From Streptomyces ferrugineus (lineage in GTDB: Bacteria > Actinomycetota > Actinomycetes > Streptomycetales > Streptomycetaceae), in the NCBI RefSeq assembly GCF_015160855.1, contig NZ_CP063373.1, positions 4,154,001 through 4,218,000 on the forward strand: 64,000 nt of DNA, in the 5' to 3' direction. Position 1 is the first letter of the stretch; the number at the start of each line of letters is the position of its first letter. Shown piece after piece: positions 1-8,479 of the stretch. The notes beneath the pieces were generated by a model that was given only the letters and a program-made list of their open reading frames with translations, was not told the DNA's origin and did not search any database. Position numbers and translations under genes: made by a program.

Positions 1-280
1 CGGTGAAGAACCGGGTGATCAGGACGTTGGTGTCGGGGAAGTAGAACTGCTTGGTCCGGGCCGGCACCGCCGCGGCCAGCTCGAAGCAGCCGCCCCGCTC
101 CGCGTCCAGGATCGCCGCGAAGACGCTGGGGGCGTCGAAGGACGGGCAGCAGTACCAGTCGATCGTGCCGTCCGTGCCCACCAGGGCCACGCTGCGCAGA
201 TCGCCGATCAGCCCGTGCTCGGCGATCGGCACGTACCGTGACGCCCCGGGGGCGTCCGTCCCCGTCGGGATCGTGCTCAT
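1..280 (-). CDS. Glycoside hydrolase family 15-like protein (trehalase/glucoamylase type), N-terminal part
   Basis: Only the first 93 residues are present; the rest lies beyond the left edge. The N-terminus carries the hallmark of cytosolic actinobacterial GH15 proteins: YVPIAEHGLIGDLRSVALVG, then DGTIDWYCCPSFDAPSVFAA. In this family that segment opens the beta-sandwich domain that precedes an (alpha/alpha)6 catalytic barrel. Family members hydrolyse trehalose or other alpha-glucosides; the catalytic part is not visible, so the substrate cannot be assigned. The ATG at 278-280 is the only sensible start. It lies 82 bp downstream of the DeoR-family gene on the same strand, so the two could be co-transcribed. 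Confidence 0.85.
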   Translation of the reverse strand, partial: MSTIPTGTDAPGASRYVPIAEHGLIGDLRSVALVGTDGTIDWYCCPSFDAPSVFAAILDAERGGCFELAAAVPARTKQFYFPDTNVLITRFFT

Positions 281-362
281 CGCAGCCTCCCTGGCCCGCC
301 ATGCGCCTCGCTCCCAGCGTAGGTGGAAACCGCCGGGCGAGGGGGCGCACGGGATCCGGGGC

Positions 363-1142
363 TCAGACCGCGATGACCCTCAGCCCCGCCTCCTCGAAGC
401 CCCGCACCGTCTCCGGGTCCGCCGCCGCGTCCGTGACCAGTGTGTCCACCGCGTCGGCGGCGCAGATCCGGGCGAACGCGCGCCGGCCGAGCTTGCTGGA
501 GTCCGCCGCCACGACCACCCGCTCGGCGCGCTCGCACAGTAGCCGGTTGATCGCCGCCTCCGCCTCGTCGTGCGCGGCGGCGCCGTGCGTGACGTCGAAG
601 GCGACGACGCCGAGCACCGCCACATCGATGGTGATCTGGCCCAGCACCCCGTCCGCGAGCGGACCGATCAGCTCGTACGACTGCGGACGCGCGACCCCGC
701 CGGTGACCACGATCTTGAACTGGGGGCGCACGGCCAGCTCGTTGGCGATGTTGAGCGCGTTCGTGACGATGGTCAGCGCGGGCGAGCCGGACGTCAGATC
801 GCTGCGCACCGCCAGGGCGCGCGCCACCTCGGTGGTCGTCGTGCCGCCGGTCAGCCCGACCGCCTCGCCGGGCGCGATCAGCTCGGCCACCGCCTTGGCG
901 ACGCGCTGCTTCTCGGAGGCGTGCCGGGCCGTCTTGTAGCGCAGCGGCAGCTCGTACGACACCCCGTGCACCACCGCGCCGCCCCGGGTGCGGACGAGCA
1001 TCTGCTGCTCGGCGAGCTGGTCGAAGTCACGGCGGATCGTGGCGGCCGACACCGCCAGCTCTGCGGCCGCCTCCTCGACGTCCAGCCGGCCCCGCTCGAC
1101 GAGCAGCTCCAGCAGCGCCTTCCAGCGGGCGTCGCGCGACAT
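363..1142 (-). CDS. DeoR/GlpR-family transcriptional regulator
   Basis: This 259-residue protein has the standard DeoR layout. An N-terminal winged helix (about residues 5-60, ELAVSAATIRRDFDQL) is followed by a DeoRC sensor domain related to ribose-5-phosphate isomerase, with GLTGGTTTTEVARAL and the tail motif VVVAADSSKLGRRAF. Such regulators sense phosphorylated sugars and usually repress nearby sugar genes. The ATG at 1142 is preceded by GGAGGG; the open frame continues upstream but without a better start. It is divergent from the SIS isomerase and aldolase genes, 144 bp away, so it probably controls them through the shared gap. The ligand is unknown, but a hexosamine or tagatose phosphate would fit the neighbours. 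Confidence 0.9.
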   Translation of the reverse strand: MSRDARWKALLELLVERGRLDVEEAAAELAVSAATIRRDFDQLAEQQMLVRTRGGAVVHGVSYELPLRYKTARHASEKQRVAKAVAELIAPGEAVGLTGGTTTTEVARALAVRSDLTSGSPALTIVTNALNIANELAVRPQFKIVVTGGVARPQSYELIGPLADGVLGQITIDVAVLGVVAFDVTHGAAAHDEAEAAINRLLCERAERVVVAADSSKLGRRAFARICAADAVDTLVTDAAADPETVRGFEEAGLRVIAV

Positions 1143-1200
1143 CCACCCTCCATTCCTCGGCCTTCCGGCGACCCTAGCGCACCCCGTCGCGCCCGACTGC

Positions 1201-1228
1201 TTGATAATGCTCGAAAGTCGGCGATACC
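1201..1228 (+). promoter_or_regulatory. Candidate promoter and operator region for the SIS/aldolase genes
   Basis: TTGATA at 1201-1206 and GATACC at 1223-1228 are separated by 16 bp, close to the principal-sigma pattern. A 6-bp inverted repeat, ATGCTC (1207-1212) and GAGCAT (1239-1244), brackets the -10 and the expected start point, where a DeoR repressor could bind. This stretch is AT-rich compared with its surroundings. No experimental support is available. Confidence 0.4.
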
Positions 1229-1286
1229 TTGCAAGAAAGAGCATGCAGTCCGGAGTGGGAAGAACGGGAAGCCGGAGGGTGGCGGC

Positions 1287-2168
1287 ATGACACATGTCGA
1301 GGACGAGCTCAACAGCCAGCCCGAGTGCTGGACACGCGCCGCGGCCGAGGCGGCCGGCCTCGGCGGGTCGCTTCCGGCGCCGGGGGAGCGGACCGCGGTC
1401 GTCGGCTGCGGGACGTCGTACTTCATGGCGCAGGCCTTCGCCGCACTGCGCGAGGGATCGGGCCAGGGGGAGACCGACGCCTTCGCCGCGTCGGAGTTCC
1501 CGCACGGGCGCACCTACGACCGTGTCCTCGCCCTCACCCGCTCCGGTACCACCACCGAGGTGCTCGACCTGCTCGGGCGGCTGAACGGACGTACACGCAC
1601 CGCCGCGATCACCGCCGACCCCGACACGCCCGTGATCGAGGCCGTCGACGACCTCGTCGTCCTCGACTACGCGGACGAACGGTCCGTGGTGCAGACCCGC
1701 TTCGCGACCACCGCCCTCACCCTGCTGCGCGCCCACCTCGGCCTGCACACCGACGCCGTCGTGGCCGACGCCCGCACCGCGCTCGCCGCCGAACTGCCCG
1801 AAGGGCTCGTGGAGTGCGGGCAGTTCACCTTCCTCGGCCGCGGCTGGACCGTGGGACTCGCCAACGAGGCCGGGCTGAAGATGCGCGAGGCGTCGCTGTC
1901 CTGGACCGAGGCCTACCCGGCGATGGAGTACCGGCACGGCCCGATCTCCATCACCACCGGCTCCACCGCGACCTGGATGTTCGGCGAGGCGCCCGAAGGG
2001 CTCGCCGAACAGGTCCGTGCCACCGGCGCGCTGTGGATCGAGGGCCGCCTCGACCCCCTCGCCGAACTGGTCCGCGCCCAGCGCCTCGCCGTCGCCGTCG
2101 CCGCGGCCCGCGGCCTCGACCCGGACCGGCCGCGCCACCTGACCCGCTCGGTGATCCTCACCCCCTGA
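1287..2168 (+). CDS. SIS-domain sugar phosphate isomerase/deaminase
   Basis: The 293-residue protein contains two SIS (phosphosugar-binding) repeats. The first starts near VVGCGTSYFMAQAFAALRE and contains LALTRSGTTTEVLDLL; the second has FLGRGWTVGLANEAGLKMRE and EAYPAMEYRHGPIS, resembling the isomerase half of GlmS and AgaS. Family members interconvert or deaminate amino-sugar or ketose/aldose phosphates. The ATG follows GGAGGG at 1274-1279. Together with the downstream aldolase and the divergent DeoR regulator it resembles an N-acetylgalactosamine/tagatose type catabolic set (agaS plus kbaY-like), but no kinase or transporter is adjacent, so the substrate is inferred. Confidence 0.85.
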   Translation: MTHVEDELNSQPECWTRAAAEAAGLGGSLPAPGERTAVVGCGTSYFMAQAFAALREGSGQGETDAFAASEFPHGRTYDRVLALTRSGTTTEVLDLLGRLNGRTRTAAITADPDTPVIEAVDDLVVLDYADERSVVQTRFATTALTLLRAHLGLHTDAVVADARTALAAELPEGLVECGQFTFLGRGWTVGLANEAGLKMREASLSWTEAYPAMEYRHGPISITTGSTATWMFGEAPEGLAEQVRATGALWIEGRLDPLAELVRAQRLAVAVAAARGLDPDRPRHLTRSVILTP

Positions 2169-2221
2169 CGCGTCCCCCCACACCGAGACGCGTCCCCTCC
2201 CGCGCCGAGAAAGGACCGGCC

Positions 2222-3088
2222 GTGCCCCTCGCGACCACCGGCGAGCTCATCACCAGCGCCGCCACAGCCCGTTCAGCCGTCGCCGCCTTCAACGTCATCA
2301 CCCTGGAGCACGTCGAGGCCGTCATCGCCGGTGCGGAGTCGGCGGGTTCGCCCGTCGTCCTCCAGGTCAGCGAGAACGCCGTCAAGTTCCGCTACGGACG
2401 GCTCCTGCCGCTCGCCCGCGCGGCCGTCGCCGCCGCCGAACGAGCCGCCGTCCCCGTCGCGCTGCACCTGGACCACATCCAGAGCGACGACCTGCTGCGC
2501 CAGGCGTCGGACGCCGGGTTCAGCTCCGTGATGTACGACGCGGCCCGCCTGCCGTACGCGGACAACCTCGCCGCGACCAAGGCCGCCGTCGACTGGGCGC
2601 ACGCCCAAGGCCTGTGGATCGAGGCCGAGTTGGGGCGGCTGGGCGGCAAGAACGGCGAGCCGCCCCTGGACGCCCACGCCCCGGGCGCCCGCACCGACCC
2701 CACCGAGGCCCACGCCTTCGTCACCGACTCCGGCGTAGACGCTCTCGCCGTGGCCATCGGCAGCTCGCACGCCATGACCACCCGCACCGCCACCCTCGAC
2801 CACGACCTCCTCAAACGCCTCTCCGCCACCCTCGACGTCCCCCTCGTCCTGCACGGCTCCTCCGGCGTCCCCGACGCCGAACTGGCTGCGGCGGTCGCGG
2901 GCGGCATCGCCAAGGTCAACGTCGGCACGGCCCTCAACATCGCCATGACGGGCGCGATCCGCGACTTCCTCGCCGCGCATCCCGAGGCCGTCGACTCACG
3001 CAAGTACCTGAGCGTGGGGAGGGAGGCGATGGTGGACGCGGTGGTGCGCATCGTCCGGGTGCTGAGGGCCGCCGCGGCTACCGCTTGA
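2222..3088 (+). CDS. Class II fructose/tagatose-bisphosphate aldolase family protein
   Basis: This 288-residue zinc aldolase begins at a GTG preceded by GAAAGGA. Family motifs are AFNVITLEHVEAVIAGAE, the metal-binding LHLDHIQSDDLL, EAELGRLGGKNG, and VLHGSSGVPDAELAAAVAGGIAKVNVGT. Its length fits the GatY/KbaY group (about 285 residues) rather than long-form FbaA. It follows the SIS gene by 53 bp and is likely co-transcribed, splitting a ketose-1,6- or 1-phosphate product. Its last 11 bp overlap the end of the convergent rRNA methyltransferase gene. Confidence 0.88.
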   Translation: MPLATTGELITSAATARSAVAAFNVITLEHVEAVIAGAESAGSPVVLQVSENAVKFRYGRLLPLARAAVAAAERAAVPVALHLDHIQSDDLLRQASDAGFSSVMYDAARLPYADNLAATKAAVDWAHAQGLWIEAELGRLGGKNGEPPLDAHAPGARTDPTEAHAFVTDSGVDALAVAIGSSHAMTTRTATLDHDLLKRLSATLDVPLVLHGSSGVPDAELAAAVAGGIAKVNVGTALNIAMTGAIRDFLAAHPEAVDSRKYLSVGREAMVDAVVRIVRVLRAAAATA

Positions 3089-4223
3089 CGGCTTTGAGCA
3101 CCACGAACTTCGGGTCGCTCGCGACCGTTTGACTGTTGCCGAACAGCCGCCGCAGCTTCACGTGGTACCCGAGATGCCGGTTGCCGATCACCCACAGCTC
3201 GCCGCCCGGCCGGAGCGCCCGCCGGGCACCCGTGAACATCCGCCAGGCCGTCGAGTCCGTCGTCGCCTGGTGGGAGTGGAACGGCGGATTGTTGAGCACG
3301 AGGTCGACACTCCCGGCCGGCACGCCCGCCATCCCGTCCCCGACCCGGAACTCGGCGTGCCCCGGCACCCCGTTCGCCCGGTACGTCGCCTCAGCCGAGG
3401 CCACCGCCTGGAACGACTCGTCCACGAACAGCACCTCGGCCGCCGGGTCCGCCAGCGCCACCGCCGTACCCACGACACCGTTGCCGCACCCCAGGTCCAC
3501 CACCCGCCGCTCGCCCCTGACCTCCGGCAGATGCCCCAGGAAGAACCGCGTACCGATGTCGAGCCGGTCGGCACAGAAGACGCCGGCGTGGTTGACGACC
3601 GGGCGCCGTGAGACCGCGCCGACGCCGTCGGGGAGCGTGTAGGTGTACGGCCACGGGTTGGCGGGCCGGCCCTGCGACGGCCCGGGCGTGCAGAAGATCA
3701 GCCGGGCCTTCTTCTCCGCCAGCGAGGTGCGGGTCGGTCCGATGATCCGCTCGAACAGCTGGAGTGTCGAGGTGTGGATCTCCTTCACCATGCCCGTGCC
3801 GACGACCACCGTGCCCTCGTGCACCGCGGGCGCCAGCCGCAGCAGCTGGTCCTCCAGCAGCGCCAGGCTCTTCGGCACCCGCACCAGCAGGACGTCGACC
3901 CGGTCCGGCGGGGTGTCCTGCGTGGTGAGCAGCCGGACGGTGCCGGGCTCGACGCCGTGCCGGGCGAGGTTGGCCCGGGTCGCCTCCTGGGCCAGGTAGG
4001 AGTCCGTGATCTGCGTCGGCCGGTGCGCCGCCAGCGCGGTGACCAGGGCGCCCCAGCGGTCACCGACGACCACGACCGTGCCGGACAGCTCGATCTCCCG
4101 CGCCGCCAGATGCCCGAGGAGGTACTCGTCGGAGGCGTCCCAGGCGCGCAGCCGCTCGCGCGGGTCCTCGGGGAAACGGGTCAGTGCGAGCTCGCCCCAG
4201 GGCGTCGTCATACGGTCGTTCAT
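3078..4223 (-). CDS. Class I SAM-dependent rRNA (guanine-N2) methyltransferase, RlmG/RsmC type
   Basis: The 381-residue protein has a degenerate N-terminal methyltransferase-like domain and a catalytic C-terminal domain, the two-domain build of RlmG and RsmC. SAM-binding motif I is VVDLGCGNGVVGTAVA (about residue 240), and the N2-guanine signature LNNPPFHSH follows at about residue 310. The length matches RlmG, which methylates 23S rRNA G1835, but RsmC-like activity on 16S rRNA cannot be excluded. The ATG at 4223 has no clear ribosome-binding site; an in-frame ATG at 4211 is an alternative. It converges on the aldolase gene with an 11-bp overlap. Confidence 0.88.
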   Translation of the reverse strand: MNDRMTTPWGELALTRFPEDPRERLRAWDASDEYLLGHLAAREIELSGTVVVVGDRWGALVTALAAHRPTQITDSYLAQEATRANLARHGVEPGTVRLLTTQDTPPDRVDVLLVRVPKSLALLEDQLLRLAPAVHEGTVVVGTGMVKEIHTSTLQLFERIIGPTRTSLAEKKARLIFCTPGPSQGRPANPWPYTYTLPDGVGAVSRRPVVNHAGVFCADRLDIGTRFFLGHLPEVRGERRVVDLGCGNGVVGTAVALADPAAEVLFVDESFQAVASAEATYRANGVPGHAEFRVGDGMAGVPAGSVDLVLNNPPFHSHQATTDSTAWRMFTGARRALRPGGELWVIGNRHLGYHVKLRRLFGNSQTVASDPKFVVLKAVKR

Positions 4224-4313
4224 CGTGCGTCAAGGCTAAGCGACCCCGGCGACGCGCCCGCACCCGTGGTCGGCCGAGCCGCAGCTCACAACCGGTGGGG
4301 GAGGATGGAAGGC

Positions 4314-4955
4314 ATGGACGCCGAGCTGTTCCCCAGGGAGCGTACTCAGGTCGCGCCCGGCGCGGTCCATGTGCCCCGCTGGCTGGACACCGAGCGCCAG
4401 CGCGAGCTGCTCGCGGCCTGCCGCGCGTGGGCCCGCCCACCGACCGGCCTGCGCACGGTCCGCACCCCCGGCGGCGGCACCATGACCGCCCGGCAGGTCT
4501 GCCTGGGCTGGCACTGGTACCCGTACGCCTACGCCCGCACGGTCGTCGACGGCGACGGCACCCCGGTGAAGCCGTTCCCCGGGTGGCTCGGCGAGCTCGG
4601 CCGCAGCGCGGTGCGGGAGACCCTGGGCGAACCGGAGGCGCCGTACGACATCGCGCTGATCAACTTCTACGACGCCGACGCCCGCATGGGCATGCACCGC
4701 GACAGCGACGAGAAGTCGCACGCGCCGGTCGTGTCCCTGAGCCTCGGCGACACCTGTGTCTTCCGCTTCGGCAACACCGAGACCCGGAGCCGGCCGTACA
4801 CGGACGTCGAGCTGCGCAGCGGCGATCTGTTCGTCTTCGGCGGCCCCGCACGGCTCGCCTACCACGGCGTGCCGAAGGTGCACCCGGGCACCGCACCGCC
4901 GGAGTTGGGACTGACCGGGCGGCTGAACGTCACGCTCAGAGTGAGCGGGCTGTAG
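4314..4955 (+). CDS. AlkB-like alpha-ketoglutarate-dependent dioxygenase
   Basis: The 213-residue protein shows the iron ligands and the 2-oxoglutarate-binding arginines of the AlkB family. MHRDSDE supplies the HxD pair, HGVPKV the distal His, and RLNVTLR the RxxxxxR motif; INFYDADARMGMH is the family stretch before HxD. AlkB proteins oxidatively remove alkyl groups from nucleic acid bases. The ATG at 4314 is chosen because GGAGG at 4300-4304 lies at proper spacing from it and would be immediately adjacent to the alternative ATG at 4305. The gene stands alone between the divergent methyltransferase and the ROK gene. Confidence 0.9.
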   Translation: MDAELFPRERTQVAPGAVHVPRWLDTERQRELLAACRAWARPPTGLRTVRTPGGGTMTARQVCLGWHWYPYAYARTVVDGDGTPVKPFPGWLGELGRSAVRETLGEPEAPYDIALINFYDADARMGMHRDSDEKSHAPVVSLSLGDTCVFRFGNTETRSRPYTDVELRSGDLFVFGGPARLAYHGVPKVHPGTAPPELGLTGRLNVTLRVSGL

Positions 4956-4991
4956 GCCGTCCCGTTCGCGGATCATGGGAGACTCCCCCTC

Positions 4992-6230
4992 ATGAGCGGC
5001 AAGGCGGACCCCCGGCCGGCGGGGGAAGGGACCACCTCGAGGACGCGGTTGGACCGGGGGCGCGGTGCGCTGGGACCCGCGTTGGAGCTCGTGCACACCG
5101 GACGCGCCCCCACCCGCGCCGTCCTCACCGCCGAGCTCGGGGTGACCCGGGCCACGGCCGGCGCGGTCGCCGCCGAGCTGGAGGCGCTCGGGCTGATCCG
5201 GGTCGACGCCCGGCCCGGCGCGGCGGCCGGGTCGCAGGGGCGGCCCTCGCACCGGCTGTCGGTCGCCGAGGACGGCCCCGTCGTGCTCGCCGCGCAGGTG
5301 CACGCCGACGGGTTCCGGGCGGCGCTGGTCGGCCTGGGCGGCCGGATCGTCGCCACCGCGCCGGGCTGCGAGACCGTGGACGCCGATCCGGCGAAGGTCC
5401 TCGGGTCGGTGGTCGAAGCCGGCGCCGACCTGCTGAGCGCAACCGGGCGGCGCTGCGTCGGCGCCGGACTCGCCGTACCGTCCGCCGTCGCCGAACCGGA
5501 CGGCCTGGCCCTGAACCCCCTGCACGTGGCGTGGCCCGTGGGCGCCCCCGTCCGCCGTATCTTCGCGGAGTGCGTGCGCGCGGCCGGGATCACCGGACCC
5601 GCCTTCGCGGGCAACGACGTCAACCTCGCCGCGCTCGCCGAGCACCGGCACGGCGCCGGACGCGGCGCCCGCGACCTGCTGTGCGTGGCCACCGGGCACC
5701 GGGGCGTCGGCGGCGCGCTGGTGCTGGACGGCCGGCTGCACACCGGCAGTTCGGGCCTGGCCCTGGAGGTCGGCCACCTCACCGTCAACCCCGAGGGCAG
5801 ACCCTGCCACTGCGGCAGCCGGGGCTGCCTCGACGTCGAGGCCGACCCGCTGGCCCTCCTCATGGCGGCGGGGCGGGAGCCCGGCCCCGAGGTCTCGCTG
5901 CTCCAGCAGGCCAAGGACCTGATCCGCGACCACTACCACGACCCGACGGTCCGTACGGCCACCGAGGCCCTCATCGACCGCCTCGGCCTCGGCCTCGCGG
6001 GCCTGGTCAACATCCTCAACCCGGACCGCATCATCCTCGGCGGCCTCCACCGCACCCTCCTGGACACCGACCCCGAACGCCTGCGCGCCGTGGTCGCCGA
6101 CCGCAGCCTGTGGGGCCAGAGCGGCGGCGTCCCGATCCTCGCCTGCACTCTCGACCACAACAGCCTGGTCGGCGCGGCCGAGTTGGCCTGGCAGCCGGTG
6201 CTGGACGATCCGCTGGGGGCGCTGACGTAA
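4992..6230 (+). CDS. ROK-family transcriptional regulator/sugar kinase-like protein
   Basis: The 412-residue protein has an N-terminal winged helix (about 30-80, VLTAELGVTRATAGAVAAEL) and a ROK domain with LCVATGHRGVGGALVLDG and the zinc-type motif CHCGSRGCLDVEADP. That arrangement is typical of NagC/Mlc/XylR-like repressors in streptomycetes. Position in a sugar-gene neighbourhood suggests control of carbohydrate use, but no divergent target is adjacent; it starts 36 bp after alkB-like. Kinase activity is not obvious because residues of the phosphate-binding loop could not be aligned confidently. Confidence 0.87.
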   Translation: MSGKADPRPAGEGTTSRTRLDRGRGALGPALELVHTGRAPTRAVLTAELGVTRATAGAVAAELEALGLIRVDARPGAAAGSQGRPSHRLSVAEDGPVVLAAQVHADGFRAALVGLGGRIVATAPGCETVDADPAKVLGSVVEAGADLLSATGRRCVGAGLAVPSAVAEPDGLALNPLHVAWPVGAPVRRIFAECVRAAGITGPAFAGNDVNLAALAEHRHGAGRGARDLLCVATGHRGVGGALVLDGRLHTGSSGLALEVGHLTVNPEGRPCHCGSRGCLDVEADPLALLMAAGREPGPEVSLLQQAKDLIRDHYHDPTVRTATEALIDRLGLGLAGLVNILNPDRIILGGLHRTLLDTDPERLRAVVADRSLWGQSGGVPILACTLDHNSLVGAAELAWQPVLDDPLGALT

Positions 6231-6396
6231 GGGTCACCCCTCCTCGGCGGTCTCCAGGATCCGCGTCCGGGGCGCACCGGCCAGGGGTCGTCGACCGGCC
6301 GCTGGTCGGCATGGCTCCTCCTGGGCCGTTCCCGCCGCTCACCTCCATGCTCGACCGCGGGTCGGACGGCCGCACGCCGGCGGTAGGCTCGAAGGC

Positions 6397-6846
6397 ATGC
6401 GGATCTCCGTCTCCTCGGACATGGACGAACCAGTGGCCCGATTCCTCGTCGCCGAGCTGCGCGAGCGCGGCCACGAGGTGGCCACCCACGGCGCGCTCAG
6501 CCCCGGCGACAACCCCCAGTGGGCGCCCTGCTCGGAGGCCGCCGCCCGCGAGGTCGCCGCCGGGACGGCGGACCAGGCGGTCGTGTGCTGCTGGACCGGC
6601 ACGGGCGCGTCGATCGCCGCGAACAAGGTGCCGGGGGTACGGGCCGCCCTGTGCACCGACGCGTACACCGCGGACGGCGCCCGCCGCTGGAACGACGCCA
6701 ACGTGCTCGCCCTGAGCCTGCGACTGACGTCCGAGCCGCTCCTCAAGGAGATCCTCGACGCCTGGTTCGCCGCGCGGGCCAGCGAGGACGCCGAGGACCG
6801 GGGGAACGTGTCCCACATCGGACAGCTCGACGACAGCAGGCTTTAG
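6397..6846 (+). CDS. RpiB/LacA/LacB-family sugar phosphate isomerase
   Basis: The 149-residue protein matches the RpiB fold in length and sequence: MRISVSSDMDEPVARFLVAEL at the start and CCWTGTGASIAANKVPGV around the active-site Cys. Family members isomerise aldose and ketose phosphates (ribose-5-phosphate, allose-6-phosphate, galactose-6-phosphate). In most RpiB proteins the catalytic Cys is followed by Gly (CGTG); here it is CWTGTG, so this belongs to a divergent subgroup and its substrate may differ from ribose-5-phosphate. The gene is separated from ROK by 166 bp that hold no other feature I can support. Confidence 0.85.
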   Translation: MRISVSSDMDEPVARFLVAELRERGHEVATHGALSPGDNPQWAPCSEAAAREVAAGTADQAVVCCWTGTGASIAANKVPGVRAALCTDAYTADGARRWNDANVLALSLRLTSEPLLKEILDAWFAARASEDAEDRGNVSHIGQLDDSRL

Positions 6847-6907
6847 CCCTCCGGGTCCGCCGTCGACCGACCGAGCCCCGGCGACGACGGTGCCCCCACC
6901 GAGCGGC

Positions 6908-6928
6908 AGCCGGTTCCCGAAGCCGGCT
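6908..6928. terminator. Stem-loop between convergent genes
   Basis: AGCCGGTT and AAGCCGGCT form an 8-bp stem (one G-T pair) around a CCCG loop. It lies between the ends of the RpiB-like and DUF4865 genes, where a bidirectional terminator is expected. There is no T-tract, as is common in high-GC actinomycetes. Confidence 0.35.
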
Positions 6929-6960
6929 CAGGCCATCCCCGAGGACCGTGGGGACCGCCC

Positions 6961-7450
6961 TCACCACTGCCGGCCCCGCGGCAACGCGCCGCGCCCCGGC
7001 GCCGACAGGCGCAGCACCTGGTACACATCGCCCTCGGCCTTGGGCGCGTCGTGCTCCCAGAGCGAGAAGTGGACGACCTCCCACGCATGCGTGTCGACAG
7101 CGGCGGCCGCCAGCACGGCACCGTCCTGAGCCGCCAGCCGCGCCGTCTCACTCACCGCGTCCGCCATGAACGCGGCCAACTCCACACCCTCCGGCACCGG
7201 TTGACGCCGACGCACGGCGAGCCCGGCGGGGGAGCCCGCGGCGCCGCCCCACAGAAAGGCGTTCATGCCCTCCATGGTGTTCCAGAGGTAGAACGGCCCG
7301 TACTGGTTGACCGCCGAGCCGTGCACGCCGCGCTCGCGCAGCAGATACGTCTTGGCCGTCCCAGTCGTCCAGCAGATGCTCGAGGCGGGCGACGCGGGAG
7401 CGGATGACGTCCGTGTCGCAGTCGGCGGGCAGGGTGAACTCGTACTGCAT
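6961..7450 (-). pseudogene. DUF4865 family protein with an internal frameshift
   Basis: Translation from the ATG at 7448-7450 gives MQYEFTLPADCDTDVIRSRV and continues to LEHLLDDWDG, then leaves the family frame. The +1/-1 frame picks up at AKTYLLRERGVHGSAVNQYG and carries the DUF4865 signature PFYLWNTMEGMNAFLWGG to a stop at 6961. Joined, the two parts give about 163 residues, near the usual family length. The break lies at about 7350-7362 and could be a true mutation or a sequencing error. DUF4865 has no established function. It sits 36 bp downstream of the TetR gene on the same strand, an arrangement I recall for this family, so they are probably co-transcribed. Confidence 0.75.
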
Positions 7451-7485
7451 GGCGTGCACGCCAAGTCCCTTCTCGGGCCCCCGGA

Positions 7486-8097
7486 TCAGGGGGCACGGGT
7501 GTCGGCCGGCGGGGAGAGCAGCGAGAGCAGCCCCCGGACCCCCGCGTCGAAGGCGGCGGGCGAGCCGGACGCGCGGGCGAGGACATAGCCGCCCTGGACG
7601 GTCGCGACGATCGTCGCCGCGATCTCCTCGCCGTCGAGCCCGGCCGCGAACCCGCCCCGCTCCCTGCCCTCCTCGACGATCTGGGCGAGCCGCTCCCGCA
7701 GCCAGTCGAGCGTCTCGTCGACGGGCGCCCGCAGCGCGTCGCTGGCGATCACGTACGGATCCATCGTCAGCCGTCCGACCGGGCAACCGCGCAGCACGTC
7801 GCGCTCGCGCCGCAGATACGCCTCGATGCGCTCGTACGGCGTTCCCGGCCCGTCGAGTACTCCCTCGGCGGTAGCCCGCATCTCCTCGGCGGTCCGCCGG
7901 ATCGCGGCCAGCGCGAGATCCGGCTTCCCCTTGAAGTGGTGGTACATGCTGCCCTGTCCGGCGCCCGAGCGCTCCGGGATCGCTTTGGGGCTGGTGCCCA
8001 CATAGCCGCGCTCCCACAGCAGCTCACGGGTGGACTCGATCAATCGATCCCCTGCAGAGCAGTGGAACCCGCCCTGCCTACTCCCCGCGAGGTACAC
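7486..8097 (-). CDS. TetR/AcrR-family transcriptional regulator
   Basis: The protein has a TetR N-terminal helix-turn-helix with RLIESTRELLWERGYVGTSP and GAGQGSMYHHFKGKPDLALAA, and an all-helical ligand domain with GCPVGRLTMDP. The longest version (203 residues) starts at GTG 8097; its first 17 residues do not look like TetR sequence, so a shorter form from the TTG at 8043 or another nearby codon is possible. It probably regulates itself and the DUF4865 gene downstream. In this subgroup PKAI is often PKAIQERAG; here it is PKAIPERSG. Confidence 0.88.
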   Translation of the reverse strand: MYLAGSRQGGFHCSAGDRLIESTRELLWERGYVGTSPKAIPERSGAGQGSMYHHFKGKPDLALAAIRRTAEEMRATAEGVLDGPGTPYERIEAYLRRERDVLRGCPVGRLTMDPYVIASDALRAPVDETLDWLRERLAQIVEEGRERGGFAAGLDGEEIAATIVATVQGGYVLARASGSPAAFDAGVRGLLSLLSPPADTRAP

Positions 8098-8197
8098 GCA
8101 CTGCCGCTGGCCGTACGACGACCCGGACCCCCCTCCGGCGCGAGTCTCGAGGCATCACCGAACGAACCGTCCGAACCGAATCGGGAGATGACTCGAG

Positions 8198-8479
8198 ATG
8201 CAGACCTTGGCACACTTCGCCGACGGCGGCCCCGGGCCGTGGATCCTCTTCTTCCCGCTCATCTGGGCAGCCGTCGTGATCGGCGGTATCACCCTGCTGC
8301 GCCGCACGGTGTGGCGCGGACGCCGGGGCCCGTGGCGCTCGGCCCCCGACGACAACTCGCCCATCACGGTGCTCGGCCACCGCTTCGCCTCCGGCGAGAT
8401 CGACGAGGACGAGTACTGGCGCCGGCTGTCCGTCCTGGACGAGCAGTTCGGCCGCACGGGCAAGGGCGGTGCGGCATGA
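8198..8479 (+). CDS. Small membrane protein with SHOCT domain
   Basis: This 93-residue protein has one transmembrane segment (about residues 14-35, PGPWILFFPLIWAAVVIGGI), a basic stretch, and a C-terminal SHOCT motif (VLGHRFASGEIDEDEYWRRL). SHOCT domains are short oligomerisation modules often found at the ends of membrane proteins. Its stop overlaps the ATG of the ABC ATPase by 4 bp (ATGA), so it is translated together with the exporter and may be an accessory or regulatory subunit. That role is inference. Confidence 0.8.
   Translation: MQTLAHFADGGPGPWILFFPLIWAAVVIGGITLLRRTVWRGRRGPWRSAPDDNSPITVLGHRFASGEIDEDEYWRRLSVLDEQFGRTGKGGAA

Noticed and set aside
363..2183. One open frame of 606 codons on the minus strand covering the DeoR gene and all of the SIS gene
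   Set aside because: Only the part from 1142 downwards resembles a protein family; the rest is Gly/Arg/Asp-rich antisense to a conserved SIS protein, as expected at this GC content.
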